This document shows positions 48,432 through 58,099 of a stretch of DNA of 64,000 nucleotides, one piece after another. The notes beneath the pieces were generated by a model. The model saw nothing but the letters and a program-made list of their open reading frames with translations. It ran no database searches and had not been told where the DNA came from. Location of the stretch: contig JAAFAI010000020.1 of NCBI GenBank assembly GCA_018222405.1, positions 1-64,000 on the forward strand. Reading direction: 5' to 3'. The stretch comes from Gammaproteobacteria bacterium (lineage in GTDB: Bacteria; Pseudomonadota; Gammaproteobacteria; Enterobacterales; Alteromonadaceae). How positions within the stretch are numbered: the stretch's first letter is position 1; each line of letters starts with the position of its first letter. The position numbers were made by a program, and so were the translations under genes.

Positions 48432-48578
48432 TCATCTTTCTCTTTGTTTTTTCGTGGGTATAGTGTTCAACGCTAATGATAAGTACAATACCACGCTCGA
48501 ACCGGTGGGGTAAGTCGCATTGCCAGCTGGCCGGGAAAGTTGCAGGCTAAGAATACTGACGTAAAGATAGGAATTACC

Positions 48579-49043
48579 ATGACATCACCCAAAGCTGTTT
48601 TATTTGTCTGTCTTGGCAATATTTGCCGCTCGCCCACGGCTGAAGCGGTTTTCCGCCACAAGGCTGATGAGGCAGGACTGAAGCTGACCATCGATTCAGC
48701 CGGTACTCATGGTTACCACATTGGCAGCGCACCTGACAAGCGCTCGCAAGCCGCCGGACAGGAGCGTGGCTACAGTTTTAAAGGACTGAAGTGTCGTCGG
48801 GTGAGTGACACCGATTTTGAAACTTTCGATCTGATCCTGGCTATGGACCAGAGTAATCTTGAAAATCTGCGTGAAATGAGCGACCCGGAACATCATCATA
48901 AAATTCGCCTGATGTTAGATTTTGCCGGTTATGAGAATGAAGAAGTACCCGATCCGTATTATGGCGGCAAAAAAGGCTTTGAGCTGGTGCTTGGCTTAAT
49001 TGAGGAAGCTTCAGACGGCTTAATCAAGGCGCTCAGAAATTAA
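48579..49043 (+). CDS. Low-molecular-weight protein-tyrosine phosphatase
   Basis: Cysteine phosphatase of 154 residues starting at the ATG at 48579 after AGGA. The active-site loop VCLGNICRSPTAEA has nucleophile C11 and R17; the general-acid Asp is in VPDPYYGG near residue 127. It may act on phosphotyrosine of proteins or small molecules. Its stop overlaps the btuC ATG, an unusual pairing, so it seems cotranscribed with the B12 importer genes. Confidence 0.93.
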   Translation: MTSPKAVLFVCLGNICRSPTAEAVFRHKADEAGLKLTIDSAGTHGYHIGSAPDKRSQAAGQERGYSFKGLKCRRVSDTDFETFDLILAMDQSNLENLREMSDPEHHHKIRLMLDFAGYENEEVPDPYYGGKKGFELVLGLIEEASDGLIKALRN

Positions 49044-50011
49044 TGTCGGCTCCTGCCTCCAGATGGACTGTTGGTGCACTGGGAATAGTATTACTGTTGT
49101 GCTTTTCGGCACTGCTCGCCAGTGTCTGGTGGCAGGCGGATACAACCGCTGAAACACGCTGGTATATTCTGGTTAATTTACAATTGCCTTTGGCAATCAC
49201 GGCAACCGTGGTGGGCGCGGCACTTTGTGTGAGTGGCGCCGCCTTGCAGGTGGTGTTACGCAATCCTCTGGCCGATCCGGGGATCATAGGCATTGCCAGC
49301 GGCGCCAGCCTGATGGCGGCATTAGTGCTGATCCTGATGCCAGAGTGGATGGTCAGTACCCTGCATTACAGTATGCCTCTGGCTTGTTTTGCCGGTGCGT
49401 TGCTATCCACAGCTGTTATTTATCGGCTCTCTGTTCGTCTGCGAGGGCTGAATACCGCGGTTATCCTGGCCGGTATTGCAATTACCACGCTAACCAGCGC
49501 GGTGATGGGCTGGCTTTATTTGTTCGCCGATGCGCAGTCGATGCGTAACCTTACCTTCTGGGTGATGGGCAGTCTGCATCAGGCCGATGGCTGGATCCTA
49601 CTGTGGAGTGCGCCGCTGATAGCCGGCAGTTGCTTGCTCATTATCTCAAAAAGCAAGACCCTGAATTATCTCTATAACGGTGAACTAACGGCTCGTAGTG
49701 CGGGAATCGATCCTGCTCATGAAAGTAAGATTATTCTTATTGCTTGCGCCCTGGCGGTGGGCGCTGCGGTTGCCATTGCCGGGTCTATTGCGTTTTTAGG
49801 ATTGCTGGTTCCTCATTATGTGCGCCTGCTAATGGGGTTTGATAACCGGGTGGTTTTGCCGGCCAGTGCCTTGTGTGGCGGAGTAATGCTACTGCTGGTG
49901 GCGTTATTCTCAGATTTGTTGCCCTATGCCTCTTTGCCGGTTTCAATGGTCACCGCCTCACTTGGCGGACCGTTACTACTCTATGCATTACTTAAAGGGC
50001 AGTTTAAATGA
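49043..50011 (+). CDS. btuC: Vitamin B12 ABC importer permease
   Basis: FecCD-family membrane subunit of 322 residues with about ten helices. ALCVSGAALQVVLRNPLADPGIIG and FLGLLVPHYVRLL are the family's conserved stretches, and the size matches BtuC (326). It is the partner of the btuD that overlaps it by four bases. Cobalamin is the most probable cargo, from the BtuC-like features and pairing, but FecCD permeases for siderophores look similar. No binding protein (btuF) is adjacent. Confidence 0.88.
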   Translation: MSAPASRWTVGALGIVLLLCFSALLASVWWQADTTAETRWYILVNLQLPLAITATVVGAALCVSGAALQVVLRNPLADPGIIGIASGASLMAALVLILMPEWMVSTLHYSMPLACFAGALLSTAVIYRLSVRLRGLNTAVILAGIAITTLTSAVMGWLYLFADAQSMRNLTFWVMGSLHQADGWILLWSAPLIAGSCLLIISKSKTLNYLYNGELTARSAGIDPAHESKIILIACALAVGAAVAIAGSIAFLGLLVPHYVRLLMGFDNRVVLPASALCGGVMLLLVALFSDLLPYASLPVSMVTASLGGPLLLYALLKGQFK

Positions 50012-50772
50012 ATCTGCCGATTAAGCTTGAAAACATATCCCTTGACCAGCGCCTGGACAATATCTCTGTCACGATTATGCAACCAGGTATTACCTGTCTG
50101 TTAGGGGCCAATGGGGCAGGTAAATCAACCCTGTTGTTGGTACTGGCTGGCCTGCTTAAACCAGAACAAGGGGACGTGCACTGGGGGCAAACCGATGTGT
50201 ATGTAACACCGCTATCAGTGTTATCCGTGCATCGCTGTTTTGTCGCCCAGCAGCACAGTATTCAGTTTGAACTGACCGGTCGCGAGTGCCTGCACTTTTT
50301 AAGCCCTTGCCAAAGCCGGGATATTCCCGGCGAGTTGATCCGTAAACTGGATATTGCTGATTTGCTGGATAAACCGGTTAGCCGTATGTCTGGAGGTGAG
50401 TGGCAACGTATCATGATCAGTCGCGCGCTGTTACAGGTGTGGCCAGCCATTAAGTCCGGTAATGCTATTATAGTACTGGATGAGCCACTCCAGGGAGTGG
50501 ATATTCGTCATCAGACAGTGTTGATGCAGTGGTTAAGTGCTCTGGCGAAGGTCGGAAACCAAATAATTATGAGTTGCCACGATATCAATATTGCTAATAC
50601 CTTTGCCGATACGGTATTGTTAGCAAAGGCAGGGCAATTGCTTGCATACGGACCTACCAGAGATGTACTCAACCTGTCTAACCTGTGGTTAACCTTTGAT
50701 TGTCAGTTTGAATGCCTGTTAAAGGAAGAGCAGCGGCATTTTATTCCCGTAAGACATGCAACTGGCTTTTAA
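50008..50772 (+). CDS. btuD: Vitamin B12 ABC importer ATPase
   Basis: ATP-binding subunit of 254 residues. Walker A is GANGAGKST (33-41), signature RMSGGEWQR (about 128-136), Walker B AIIVLDEPLQGVD, switch His in MSCHDIN. The LDEPLQGVDIRHQ stretch is typical of BtuD. Overlaps btuC by four bases, so the importer has one translation unit. Confidence 0.9.
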   Translation: MNLPIKLENISLDQRLDNISVTIMQPGITCLLGANGAGKSTLLLVLAGLLKPEQGDVHWGQTDVYVTPLSVLSVHRCFVAQQHSIQFELTGRECLHFLSPCQSRDIPGELIRKLDIADLLDKPVSRMSGGEWQRIMISRALLQVWPAIKSGNAIIVLDEPLQGVDIRHQTVLMQWLSALAKVGNQIIMSCHDINIANTFADTVLLAKAGQLLAYGPTRDVLNLSNLWLTFDCQFECLLKEEQRHFIPVRHATGF

Positions 50773-50817
50773 AAGATTAGTCGTTTTCTGAAATTTCCCA
50801 TTTGAAAGAGGTGCTAA

Positions 50818-52161
50818 GTGAACAACTGGCAACCAGATAGCTGGCGGGCAAAGCCTATTTTGCAACAGCCAGAATACGAGGATAAAACTGAACTTGCCAG
50901 GGTAGAGCAGACCCTGAGTTCGTATCCTCCTTTAGTGTTTGCCGCTGAAGCCCGTGAGCTGCGTCGCCAGCTTGGTCAGGTATGCGAAGGTAAAGGTTTC
51001 TTACTGCAAGGCGGTGACTGCGCGGAATCGTTTAGTGAGTTTAATGCACCGAAGATCCGCGATACCTTTAAAGTGCTGTTACAAATGGCTATCGTGCTGA
51101 CCTTTGCGGGCCGTTGCCCGGTGACTAAAGTGGCACGGATGGCAGGACAATATGCCAAACCACGCTCGTCAGACTTTGAAACTATTAATGGTGTCACTCT
51201 GCCCAGCTATCGGGGTGATATTATTAACAGCTTCGAGTTTACTGAAGCAGCACGCCGACCCGATCCACAACGACTGGTTGAGGCTTATCATCGTAGTTCT
51301 GCCACATTAAACCTGTTACGCGCTTTCGCCCAGGGCGGACTGGCTGATCTGCATGAAGTGAACCGCTGGAATATGGCGTTTCTGGAAAATAATCCGCAAA
51401 AAGATAAGTATCTGGACTTATCCCGTCGCATTCAGGATACGCTGGAGTTTATGGATGTCATTGGTATTAACGCTACCAATACGCCGTCGTTGCACGAAAC
51501 GTCCTTGTTTACTTCCCATGAAGCATTATTGCTCAACTACGAACAGGCGCTGACGCGCATCGATACACTCACAGGCAAGCCTTATGACTGTTCTGCGCAT
51601 ATGGTATGGATAGGTGAGCGTACACGCCAGCTTGACCATGCGCACATTGAGTTCTTCCGGGGGATTAATAACCCTATTGGTGTAAAAGTAGGTCCGACAA
51701 TGGAAGAGGACGAACTCATCCGTCTGATTGATGCACTTAACCCGAATAACGACCCGGGCAGGCTCACTTTGATCACCCGGATGGGAGCAGACAAGCTGGA
51801 AGCGAATTTACCGCGCCTGTTGCGTCGGGTAAAAGCCGAAGGACGCAATGTAGTGTGGAGTTCCGATCCTATGCATGGCAATACATTCTCTGCCTCCAGC
51901 GGGTATAAAACCCGTAACTTTGATGCCATCCTGAGTGAGATTAAGCAATTCTTTGCGGCCCATGAAGCCGAGGGCACTTACGCGGGTGGTATTCACCTTG
52001 AGATGACTGGCCAGCATGTTACCGAATGTACCGGTGGGGCTTATCAGATCAGTGATGAAGATCTTAAAGAAGCGTATAAAACCCAGTGTGATCCGCGCTT
52101 AAATGCCGATCAGGTACTGGAAATGGCGTTTCTGGTAGCAGACCACCTACGTAGTAAGTAG
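50818..52161 (+). CDS. Class II DAHP synthase
   Basis: First enzyme of the shikimate pathway (3-deoxy-7-phosphoheptulonate from PEP and erythrose 4-phosphate), plant/Mycobacterium-like class II rather than the E. coli AroFGH class I. The 447 residues start at a GTG after AGAGGTG. Family marks: [25 protein letters not shown] (metal Cys), DPMHGNT and [17 protein letters not shown]. Closed by a strong terminator. Confidence 0.96.
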   Translation: MNNWQPDSWRAKPILQQPEYEDKTELARVEQTLSSYPPLVFAAEARELRRQLGQVCEGKGFLLQGGDCAESFSEFNAPKIRDTFKVLLQMAIVLTFAGRCPVTKVARMAGQYAKPRSSDFETINGVTLPSYRGDIINSFEFTEAARRPDPQRLVEAYHRSSATLNLLRAFAQGGLADLHEVNRWNMAFLENNPQKDKYLDLSRRIQDTLEFMDVIGINATNTPSLHETSLFTSHEALLLNYEQALTRIDTLTGKPYDCSAHMVWIGERTRQLDHAHIEFFRGINNPIGVKVGPTMEEDELIRLIDALNPNNDPGRLTLITRMGADKLEANLPRLLRRVKAEGRNVVWSSDPMHGNTFSASSGYKTRNFDAILSEIKQFFAAHEAEGTYAGGIHLEMTGQHVTECTGGAYQISDEDLKEAYKTQCDPRLNADQVLEMAFLVADHLRSK

Positions 52162-52188
52162 CCTGCTGGTTGTAGTCTTTATCGGATA

Positions 52189-52515
52189 TCAGAGCGCAGC
52201 GAGGCAATCGCTGCGCTCTTTTTCGTTCAGGACACCGGTAAAGATGGTTTTACGGCGCAGTGCTATGGAGGTTTTATCGGTAGCGGTCATCGCTTTAATA
52301 AAATTATCCGGCGTACTGACCTGAGCAAGAATTGCCTGCCAGTTCAGGTAGGCGCCGTAGCTGAGCAGTTTTTGCTCGTAACGCTGTTGTAATGTAGATG
52401 TCGCCTGGCTTAACAGTGCCGGCTCAGCCAGTACTTTGCGGGCAATACAGCCATGTAAACAAAGGCTGCGTTTGTCAGCCTCCTGCTGCTGATACTTTTT
52501 TTGATGATAAACCAT
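52189..52515 (-). CDS. Small hypothetical protein downstream of DUF3820 gene
   Basis: A 108-residue polar, helix-rich protein (MVYHQKKYQQQEADKRSL, LQQRYEQKLLSYGAYLNWQAIL, KAMTATDKTSIALRRKTIF). The ATG at 52515 begins four bases after the DUF3820 stop; an in-frame TTG at 52530 would overlap that gene. Three cysteines are present but no motif. I do not recognise a family. Its 3' end runs into the terminator of the convergent DAHP synthase gene. Confidence 0.65.
   Translation of the reverse strand: MVYHQKKYQQQEADKRSLCLHGCIARKVLAEPALLSQATSTLQQRYEQKLLSYGAYLNWQAILAQVSTPDNFIKAMTATDKTSIALRRKTIFTGVLNEKERSDCLAAL
52191..52223 (+). terminator. Rho-independent terminator after DAHP synthase gene
   Basis: Perfect 11-base stem AGAGCGCAGCG/CGCTGCGCTCT (52191-52201 with 52209-52219), 7-base loop, then T residues. 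It lies within the last codons of the convergent small gene. Confidence 0.92.
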
Positions 52516-52519
52516 GGCG

Positions 52520-52747
52520 CTATTCGTCAATTAACGGCGTCAGCATACCTTCCATGCCGTTTAGTTTAATTTCGTACATGAGTGCCAGTTGCTCCCCCAG
52601 TTTTCCGGCCGGGAAGCCTTGTTTGGCAAACCATACCAGGTAAGGTTCGGGAAGCTGGATGAGCTTACGCCCGGCATATTTGCCGAAGGGCATGGTCTGA
52701 TTAATGGCCTGCTTAAGGGCAGCCGCGCCGGGCATTGAGTTTGTCAT
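52520..52747 (-). CDS. DUF3820 family small protein
   Basis: A 75-residue protein matching the DUF3820 family (its Pfam entry is named for putative quorum-sensing-regulated virulence factors, a label with little support). Recognisable core: TMPFGKYAGRKLIQLPEPYLVWF, with FPAGKLGEQL after it. It lies two bases after the Atm1-type gene and four before the next small gene, so all three are likely one transcript. Biochemical role is unknown. Confidence 0.85.
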   Translation of the reverse strand: MTNSMPGAAALKQAINQTMPFGKYAGRKLIQLPEPYLVWFAKQGFPAGKLGEQLALMYEIKLNGMEGMLTPLIDE

Positions 52748-52749
52748 GG

Positions 52750-54531
52750 TTAGGTTGCCTGTTTTTGCTGTGCTTGCCAGAGGCCGGCATAAACGCCTTG
52801 TTGACTCAGCAGCTCATCGTGATTGCCATGTTCGATGAGTCGGCCCTGGCTCATGACCAGAATTTTATCGGCATCGACAATGGTTGACAAACGGTGGGCT
52901 ATCACCAGACTGGTGTGGCCTTTGGCGACTTCCCGCAGCGCACGCAGTATGGCTTGTTCAGACTGACTATCCAGAGACGAAGTGGCTTCATCGAAGACCA
53001 TGATCGCCGGGCGTTTTAAGATTGCCCGGGCGATGGCCACCCGTTGCTTTTCGCCACCGGATAGTTTAAGGCCTCGTTCGCCTACTTTGGTTTGGGCGCC
53101 TTCGGGCAACTGACTGATAAACTGATCAAGGTGGGCCAGACGAATGGCTTCATAAACGTCTTCCTCACTGGCGTCGGGCCGACCGTAGCGGATGTTCTCG
53201 AATATAGAATCGTTAAATAACACTGTGTCCTGGGGCACAATGCCAATGTGCTGACGCAAGCTGTGCTGCGTGACGCCCGCAATATTCTGGCCATCGATAA
53301 TAATCCTGCCGGATGCCGGATCGTAAAAACGAAACAGTAATTTCACCAGGGTGGATTTTCCGGCACCACTTTCGCCTACTACGGCAACCTTGCTACCAGG
53401 TTCAACCGTAAAACTAACGTTGCTGAGGATCGGGCGGTCGTCGTGATAGGCAAAGCTGACCTGCTCAAACTCAATGCGCCCCTCACGGGTAACCAGCGTT
53501 GTTGCATCCTGACTATCATCTACCTGCGGGGTTCTGTCGAGCAGTTTAAATAAGTTTTCAATATTGGCCAGTGAACCTCGAATTTCGCGGTAAACAAACC
53601 CCAGAAAGTTGAGAGGCATAAAGATTTGCATGGTGAAGGCGTTGATTAGCACAAAGTCGCCAATGCTCATATTACCTTCGCTGACTTCAAGGGCTGCCAG
53701 CAATAGCATGCTGGTCATGGCGGTAGCAATAATAAAAGCCTGGCCACCGTTTAAGGCAAATAAGGATAAACGGTTTTTGCGGCGCGCGGTTTCCCATTGG
53801 GCCAGGTTACTGTCGTACAGATTGGCTTCGTATTGCTCATTATTGAAATACTTCACGGTTTCGTAATTTAGCAGGCTGTCGATGGCGCGGGTATTGGTGC
53901 TGGAGTCAGCCTGATTAACCTGGCGGACATATTCAGTGCGCCAATCGGTGGCTTTCATTGAAAACCAGACATAGGCAATTACTGAGCAGAGGATAATCAG
54001 CGCAAACGATACGCCATACTGAGTCAGTAATACGCCTACTACCAGTGCGATTTCCAGCAGGGTAGGGCCAATATTAAACACCATAAACCGCATCAGAAAA
54101 CTAATGCCACTGGTACCCCGTTCTATGTCCCGCGACAGTCCGCCGGTTTGTCTGGACAGATGGAAGCCCAGATCCAGCCGGTGTAAGTGTTCGAACACCT
54201 GCAGGCCGAGACGACGCATAGCGCGCTCAGTTACCCGGCCAAACAGTGTGTCGCGCACCTCGCCCAACAACACATTGGACAGGCGTAATACGCCATAAGC
54301 GAATACCAGTGACAGCGGCACGGCCAGGGCTTTAACGGTGTCGTCGTTGAGACTGTCGACGGTATGTTTAAGAATAAAAGGCAGGCCAATGCTGGCCAGT
54401 TTGGCCGCCACAAGGCATAGCAGGGCGACAATAACCCGTTGTTTAAATTCCAGCAGGTAGGGCCATAATTGCCGAAATACCTGCCACTGCATAGGTGTGT
54501 TGGGATCAACCGGTTGGCGATGTGGGCGCAT
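52750..54531 (-). CDS. Atm1-type ABC exporter
   Basis: Half-transporter of 593 residues in the heavy-metal-tolerance/Atm1 group, which exports glutathione-linked compounds and aids metal detoxification. Six helices span about 30-320, with the family's TGGLSRDIERGT and LNYETVKYFNNEQYE motifs. The ATPase domain has Walker A GESGAGKST, signature LSGGEKQR, Walker B IMVFDEATSSLD and His in IAHRLST. AGAGGA precedes the ATG. Substrate assignment is by family. Confidence 0.93.
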   Translation of the reverse strand: MRPHRQPVDPNTPMQWQVFRQLWPYLLEFKQRVIVALLCLVAAKLASIGLPFILKHTVDSLNDDTVKALAVPLSLVFAYGVLRLSNVLLGEVRDTLFGRVTERAMRRLGLQVFEHLHRLDLGFHLSRQTGGLSRDIERGTSGISFLMRFMVFNIGPTLLEIALVVGVLLTQYGVSFALIILCSVIAYVWFSMKATDWRTEYVRQVNQADSSTNTRAIDSLLNYETVKYFNNEQYEANLYDSNLAQWETARRKNRLSLFALNGGQAFIIATAMTSMLLLAALEVSEGNMSIGDFVLINAFTMQIFMPLNFLGFVYREIRGSLANIENLFKLLDRTPQVDDSQDATTLVTREGRIEFEQVSFAYHDDRPILSNVSFTVEPGSKVAVVGESGAGKSTLVKLLFRFYDPASGRIIIDGQNIAGVTQHSLRQHIGIVPQDTVLFNDSIFENIRYGRPDASEEDVYEAIRLAHLDQFISQLPEGAQTKVGERGLKLSGGEKQRVAIARAILKRPAIMVFDEATSSLDSQSEQAILRALREVAKGHTSLVIAHRLSTIVDADKILVMSQGRLIEHGNHDELLSQQGVYAGLWQAQQKQAT

Positions 54532-54614
54532 GTATCCTCTTTTATACCCTTAAAATAACAATGGTTATGTTGTGGCCCGACATAAGGTAGAATGGCCAGA
54601 CAGCACAATGTGCG

Positions 54615-55616
54615 ATGCTTATAGCTGACCTTAACCCTAAAGGCATTGATTTGTTACAAGATTCGTTTGGTCGCCGATTTTATTATCTGCGCTTGTCCAT
54701 TACTGATGTATGCAACTTTCGTTGTCAGTATTGCCTGCCCGACGGTTATCAGGGCCAGGCCCAGCAGTTTCTGAGCCTAAATGAAATTGACACCCTGGTA
54801 AATGCTTTTGCGCAAATGGGCACCTCGAAAATTCGGGTGACCGGCGGCGAGCCCACTCTGCGAAGAGATATCGTTGATGTGGTTGCCAGCTGTGCGCAAA
54901 CCGAAGGGATCAGTAAAGTTGCGATGACCACTCACGCGGGCAAACTGGCCTCACTGGCAGCGCCACTGGCCCGGGCTGGCCTGAAACAGGTCAATATCAG
55001 TCTCGATAGTCTGGAGCCGGCACAGTTTGCACTGCTTAGTGGCCAGGATAAACTGAATGCCGTACTCGATGGCGTGGAGTCGGCCCTCGTTGAGGGCATG
55101 AATGTTAAGGTTAATGCAGTGTTGCTACGCCCCTGGGCCGAAACTCAGTTGCGCGATTTTACCGCCTGGCTGAAAGACATGCCGGTAACGGTTCGATTTA
55201 TTGAACTGATGGAAACCGGCCAGCACAAGGCCTTTTTCAAGTCTCATCATGTCAGTGCCGAACCTCACCTTGCTGCCCTTAAAGCGCAGGGCTGGCAGCC
55301 GCTGCCGCGCGGCAAGGATGCCGGCCCGGCCGTTGAACTGTCGCACCCTGATTATGTTGGCCGGATTGGCTTTATTATGCCTTACAGCAGCGACTTCTGT
55401 GACAGCTGCAATCGCTTGCGTATTACTGCCCTGGGTAAGCTGCATTTATGTTTATTCAGTGAACAGGGACTGGATTTACGCGAGTCATTACAATCGGGCA
55501 ATGTGCAGGCTGTTACAGACTTTGTGACGTCCAGTCTGGCCGATAAAAAAGTGTCTCATTATCTGCAGGATGGCATAACCGGGATCACTAAAAATCTTTC
55601 CATGCTAGGCGGGTAA
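54615..55616 (+). CDS. moaA: GTP 3',8-cyclase MoaA
   Basis: Radical SAM enzyme for the first step of molybdenum cofactor synthesis. Of 333 residues, CNFRCQYC supplies the radical SAM cluster (C33, C37, C40), VTGGEPTLRRD binds SAM, the C-terminal cluster is formed by CDSCNRLR and the later CLF cysteine, and the chain ends in the catalytic GG. No moaB, C, D or E lies nearby. Divergent from the ABC exporter; no clear ribosome site was seen. Confidence 0.93.
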   Translation: MLIADLNPKGIDLLQDSFGRRFYYLRLSITDVCNFRCQYCLPDGYQGQAQQFLSLNEIDTLVNAFAQMGTSKIRVTGGEPTLRRDIVDVVASCAQTEGISKVAMTTHAGKLASLAAPLARAGLKQVNISLDSLEPAQFALLSGQDKLNAVLDGVESALVEGMNVKVNAVLLRPWAETQLRDFTAWLKDMPVTVRFIELMETGQHKAFFKSHHVSAEPHLAALKAQGWQPLPRGKDAGPAVELSHPDYVGRIGFIMPYSSDFCDSCNRLRITALGKLHLCLFSEQGLDLRESLQSGNVQAVTDFVTSSLADKKVSHYLQDGITGITKNLSMLGG

Positions 55617-55620
55617 TCCT

Positions 55621-56184
55621 ATGCTCACTGTTACTCCCTCCGCGCGATTAACCTATCGCCGAGTTACCGCACAAGATCGCGATTTTCTGTTTGAAATCGA
55701 TCAGGATGAAGAGGTCATGCGCTACTTAACCGGTGGCAGAAAAACCACGCGCAAAGAAGTAGACGAAGTGTTTATTCCCCGCATCGAGTCTTTCAATAAT
55801 GAAGAGAAAGGCTGGGGATTATGGCAGGTCAGCTTGAGTACGGGTAATCGGCAAGCGATTGGCTGGATTCTGGTTCGCCCGTTAGGTTTTTTTACCGGAA
55901 ACCCGCAGCCGGATAACCTTGAGCTTGGCTGGCGCTTTCGTCGACAAAGCTGGGGCAAAGGGTATGCCACCGAAGCTGCTAAAGCCGTGCTGGACTCGCT
56001 GAAACAGGCGGGATGCCCGCAGTTCTCTGCTATAGCGCTGGCCGATAATCATGGTTCTATTAATATTATGCAGAAGCTAGGTATGCAGTATCAGCGCACG
56101 GAGCGCTATACCGATGCCATTTTTGACGACGACGTGGTGGTTTACAGTACGGGCCTTGCCAGTGTGGAATGCAGCTTAGGTTAA
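55621..56184 (+). CDS. GNAT acetyltransferase, RimJ/RimL-like
   Basis: A 187-residue acetyltransferase four bases after moaA. Acetyl-CoA site: LELGWRFRRQSWGKGYATEA; SINIMQKLGMQYQRTE follows, typical of the RimJ/RimL subgroup that acetylates protein N-termini or small amines. Substrate unknown. Its end overlaps the convergent receiver-TPR gene by nine bases. Confidence 0.88.
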   Translation: MLTVTPSARLTYRRVTAQDRDFLFEIDQDEEVMRYLTGGRKTTRKEVDEVFIPRIESFNNEEKGWGLWQVSLSTGNRQAIGWILVRPLGFFTGNPQPDNLELGWRFRRQSWGKGYATEAAKAVLDSLKQAGCPQFSAIALADNHGSINIMQKLGMQYQRTERYTDAIFDDDVVVYSTGLASVECSLG

Positions 56185-57810
56185 GTCTTTTAGCACCTTT
56201 TTGACACGCTGATAGCGTTGCTCCTGCTCTTCGGTAAGCCTGCCTGACTCGATGGCTTTCAGACAATTATGGATTAACTGTGTGCTGAGGGTATCTTTTG
56301 CCGCTTCGTTGTTGGTCTCCCGAAGATTTATGGCGGCGGCCTGCAGTAAATTCAGCGCGATAGACGGGTTCTTTGGCATGATGGTAAATGCCTGACGGAA
56401 GGTGTGCAGGGCTTTTTCCAGATCGCCGCGCTGATACTGGTTAACGGCGCTGTTATTAAGCTCTTTAGGACTCAGTCTGATTTCGGCTTTTTCCGTTTTT
56501 TCCTGCTGCACATATTGTAAAAACAGGTTACTTTGCGCCGGATCGTTATTGCAGCGGCGCTCAATCAGGTCGAGGATATTTAGGGCATGCTCCTGAAACC
56601 CCACCTCATGAAAAGCTTTCGCTTTATCGAGTAATCCCTCAATGCTTTCGGTTTCCCAGGCGTCATTACTTAATTGATCGAGCAGCGCTTTTGCATTATC
56701 CACTTCATCTTCCAGGTAAAGTAAACGGGCATCAATCACTTTTAACTGATCATCAATGTCGGCTTTTGGAAAACTATTTTTAAGCTGCTTTAAATACTCG
56801 GTGGATTGTTTGATTAAGCGCTTGGTATGTTCTTCATCGGCGGTCATGGCAAAATCGATCCCAGCCCGGGCTACATTGAGATAAATTTCGGGCTTGTCGT
56901 GAATAGAGTTCTTTGCGATTTTGACAATTTTCTTGGCCGCTTCAAATTGTGATTCGTAATCGTGGGTCAGTCGGGATAAATCCAGGGCCTTGGCGTGGCG
57001 ATGGAGGTTTCGGGGGGAGATTTCACTGGCAACCTCAACACTCTCCAGCGCATCTTCAAACTCTTTGTGTTTGATCTGCAGTGCCGCCAGTAAGTCGTAC
57101 GCGGCAATCATAGAATCCTGCCTGAGTGCCAACTCAATCACCAGCTTTTCAGCTTCTTCATCCAGATCCAGCGAAATAAAACTGCGAATGAGGCCAAGTT
57201 GTGCCCAGGTGAAGTTTTGCACGTTGATTATGGCCTGGTAAAACTCCCTGGCTTCATCATAATGGCTGCAGGCCAGCAGCAATTCGCCTTTTAATTTCAG
57301 GGCCAGCGGGAAAAATTCAGAATTTCGCGGCTCGGTTAAAAAATTCTCCAGCTCCAACAGTGCCTTATCCAGAGAGCCTTGCTCGATAAACTGATAAACC
57401 GGCTTCAGCACCTGTTTGCGGGTTAGCAAACGGCCCAGGCGACGGTCGAGCTCCCGAACCGTAAAAGGCTTGGCCAGAAAATCGTCTGGCTGCAACTCAA
57501 CAATACTGTGCACTATATCCGCGGTGGTATCGGCACTGATAAAAACAAACGCGGTACTGGGCGGCAGTTCGTTATGCTCTTTTAACTGATCGTAAAGAAA
57601 GTAGCCGTCCTGTTCATTTTTCAGGTCGTAGGAGCAAACGATGAGATCATAGTGGTTGCGGCGAATATAGGTTAGCGCAGTACTGACCCGATCGGCATAT
57701 TCAATATTCTGAAAGCCAAGTTCCTCCAGTGAGTATTTCAGATAGCCTTTGGCTAAGACCTGATCATCAATGACTAATACACGAGTCTGTCTGGCTAACT
57801 TTAAATTCAT
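56176..57810 (-). CDS. Receiver-domain TPR protein with atypical phospho-site
   Basis: A 544-residue cytosolic protein: receiver domain (about 8-125) followed by TPR-like helical repeats to the end. The acidic pair D15-D16 and the Lys of LAKPF (K114) are intact, and ISAD supplies the Ser/Thr switch position. The segment after strand 3 reads VCSYDLKNEQDG; aligned to the usual CDYNL, the acceptor Asp position is Ser60, with Asp62 two residues on. It may therefore signal without phosphorylation. There is no DNA-binding output. The family occurs in marine gammaproteobacteria; function is not known. Confidence 0.88.
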   Translation of the reverse strand: MNLKLARQTRVLVIDDQVLAKGYLKYSLEELGFQNIEYADRVSTALTYIRRNHYDLIVCSYDLKNEQDGYFLYDQLKEHNELPPSTAFVFISADTTADIVHSIVELQPDDFLAKPFTVRELDRRLGRLLTRKQVLKPVYQFIEQGSLDKALLELENFLTEPRNSEFFPLALKLKGELLLACSHYDEAREFYQAIINVQNFTWAQLGLIRSFISLDLDEEAEKLVIELALRQDSMIAAYDLLAALQIKHKEFEDALESVEVASEISPRNLHRHAKALDLSRLTHDYESQFEAAKKIVKIAKNSIHDKPEIYLNVARAGIDFAMTADEEHTKRLIKQSTEYLKQLKNSFPKADIDDQLKVIDARLLYLEDEVDNAKALLDQLSNDAWETESIEGLLDKAKAFHEVGFQEHALNILDLIERRCNNDPAQSNLFLQYVQQEKTEKAEIRLSPKELNNSAVNQYQRGDLEKALHTFRQAFTIMPKNPSIALNLLQAAAINLRETNNEAAKDTLSTQLIHNCLKAIESGRLTEEQEQRYQRVKKVLKDLT

Positions 57811-58034
57811 TACCGCTATATCCGTTTGGCTTCTGAATGCTTTATCGGCAACTTGCTAATAAATCTTATTAAAACCTGAATACTGATCGCTGTCACGTAA
57901 AACAAATAACGGCACAGGAGTGAATTTTTCAGCGGTTTGACTCAAGGGTTGAAGAGTTCGGTTATATCTGACGTTGACTGTGACCAGAAATTAACGGTTA
58001 GACCAATGCACTCTTGCGGTATTACTGGCTGCAC

Positions 58035-58070
58035 AAAAAACTAAAGTGGAGGCTCTATCCGCCCTCCACT
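58035..58070 (-). terminator. Rho-independent terminator after pcaD
   Basis: Minus-strand stem AGTGGAGG/CCTCCACT (58045-58052 with 58063-58070), 10-base loop, then TTAGTTTTTT. It ends the catI-catJ-pcaF-pcaD operon. The rest of the 57811-58099 gap shows nothing else clear. Confidence 0.88.
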
Positions 58071-58099
58071 CAGTACTCGTTTGCGTAGCTTTGCACTGA

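Noticed and set aside
48432-48578. Cobalamin riboswitch upstream of the phosphatase-btuCD genes
   Set aside because: The region has a GC-rich patch with GCCAGCTGGC, but I could not find the B12 box or the conserved core order; a covariance model would settle it.
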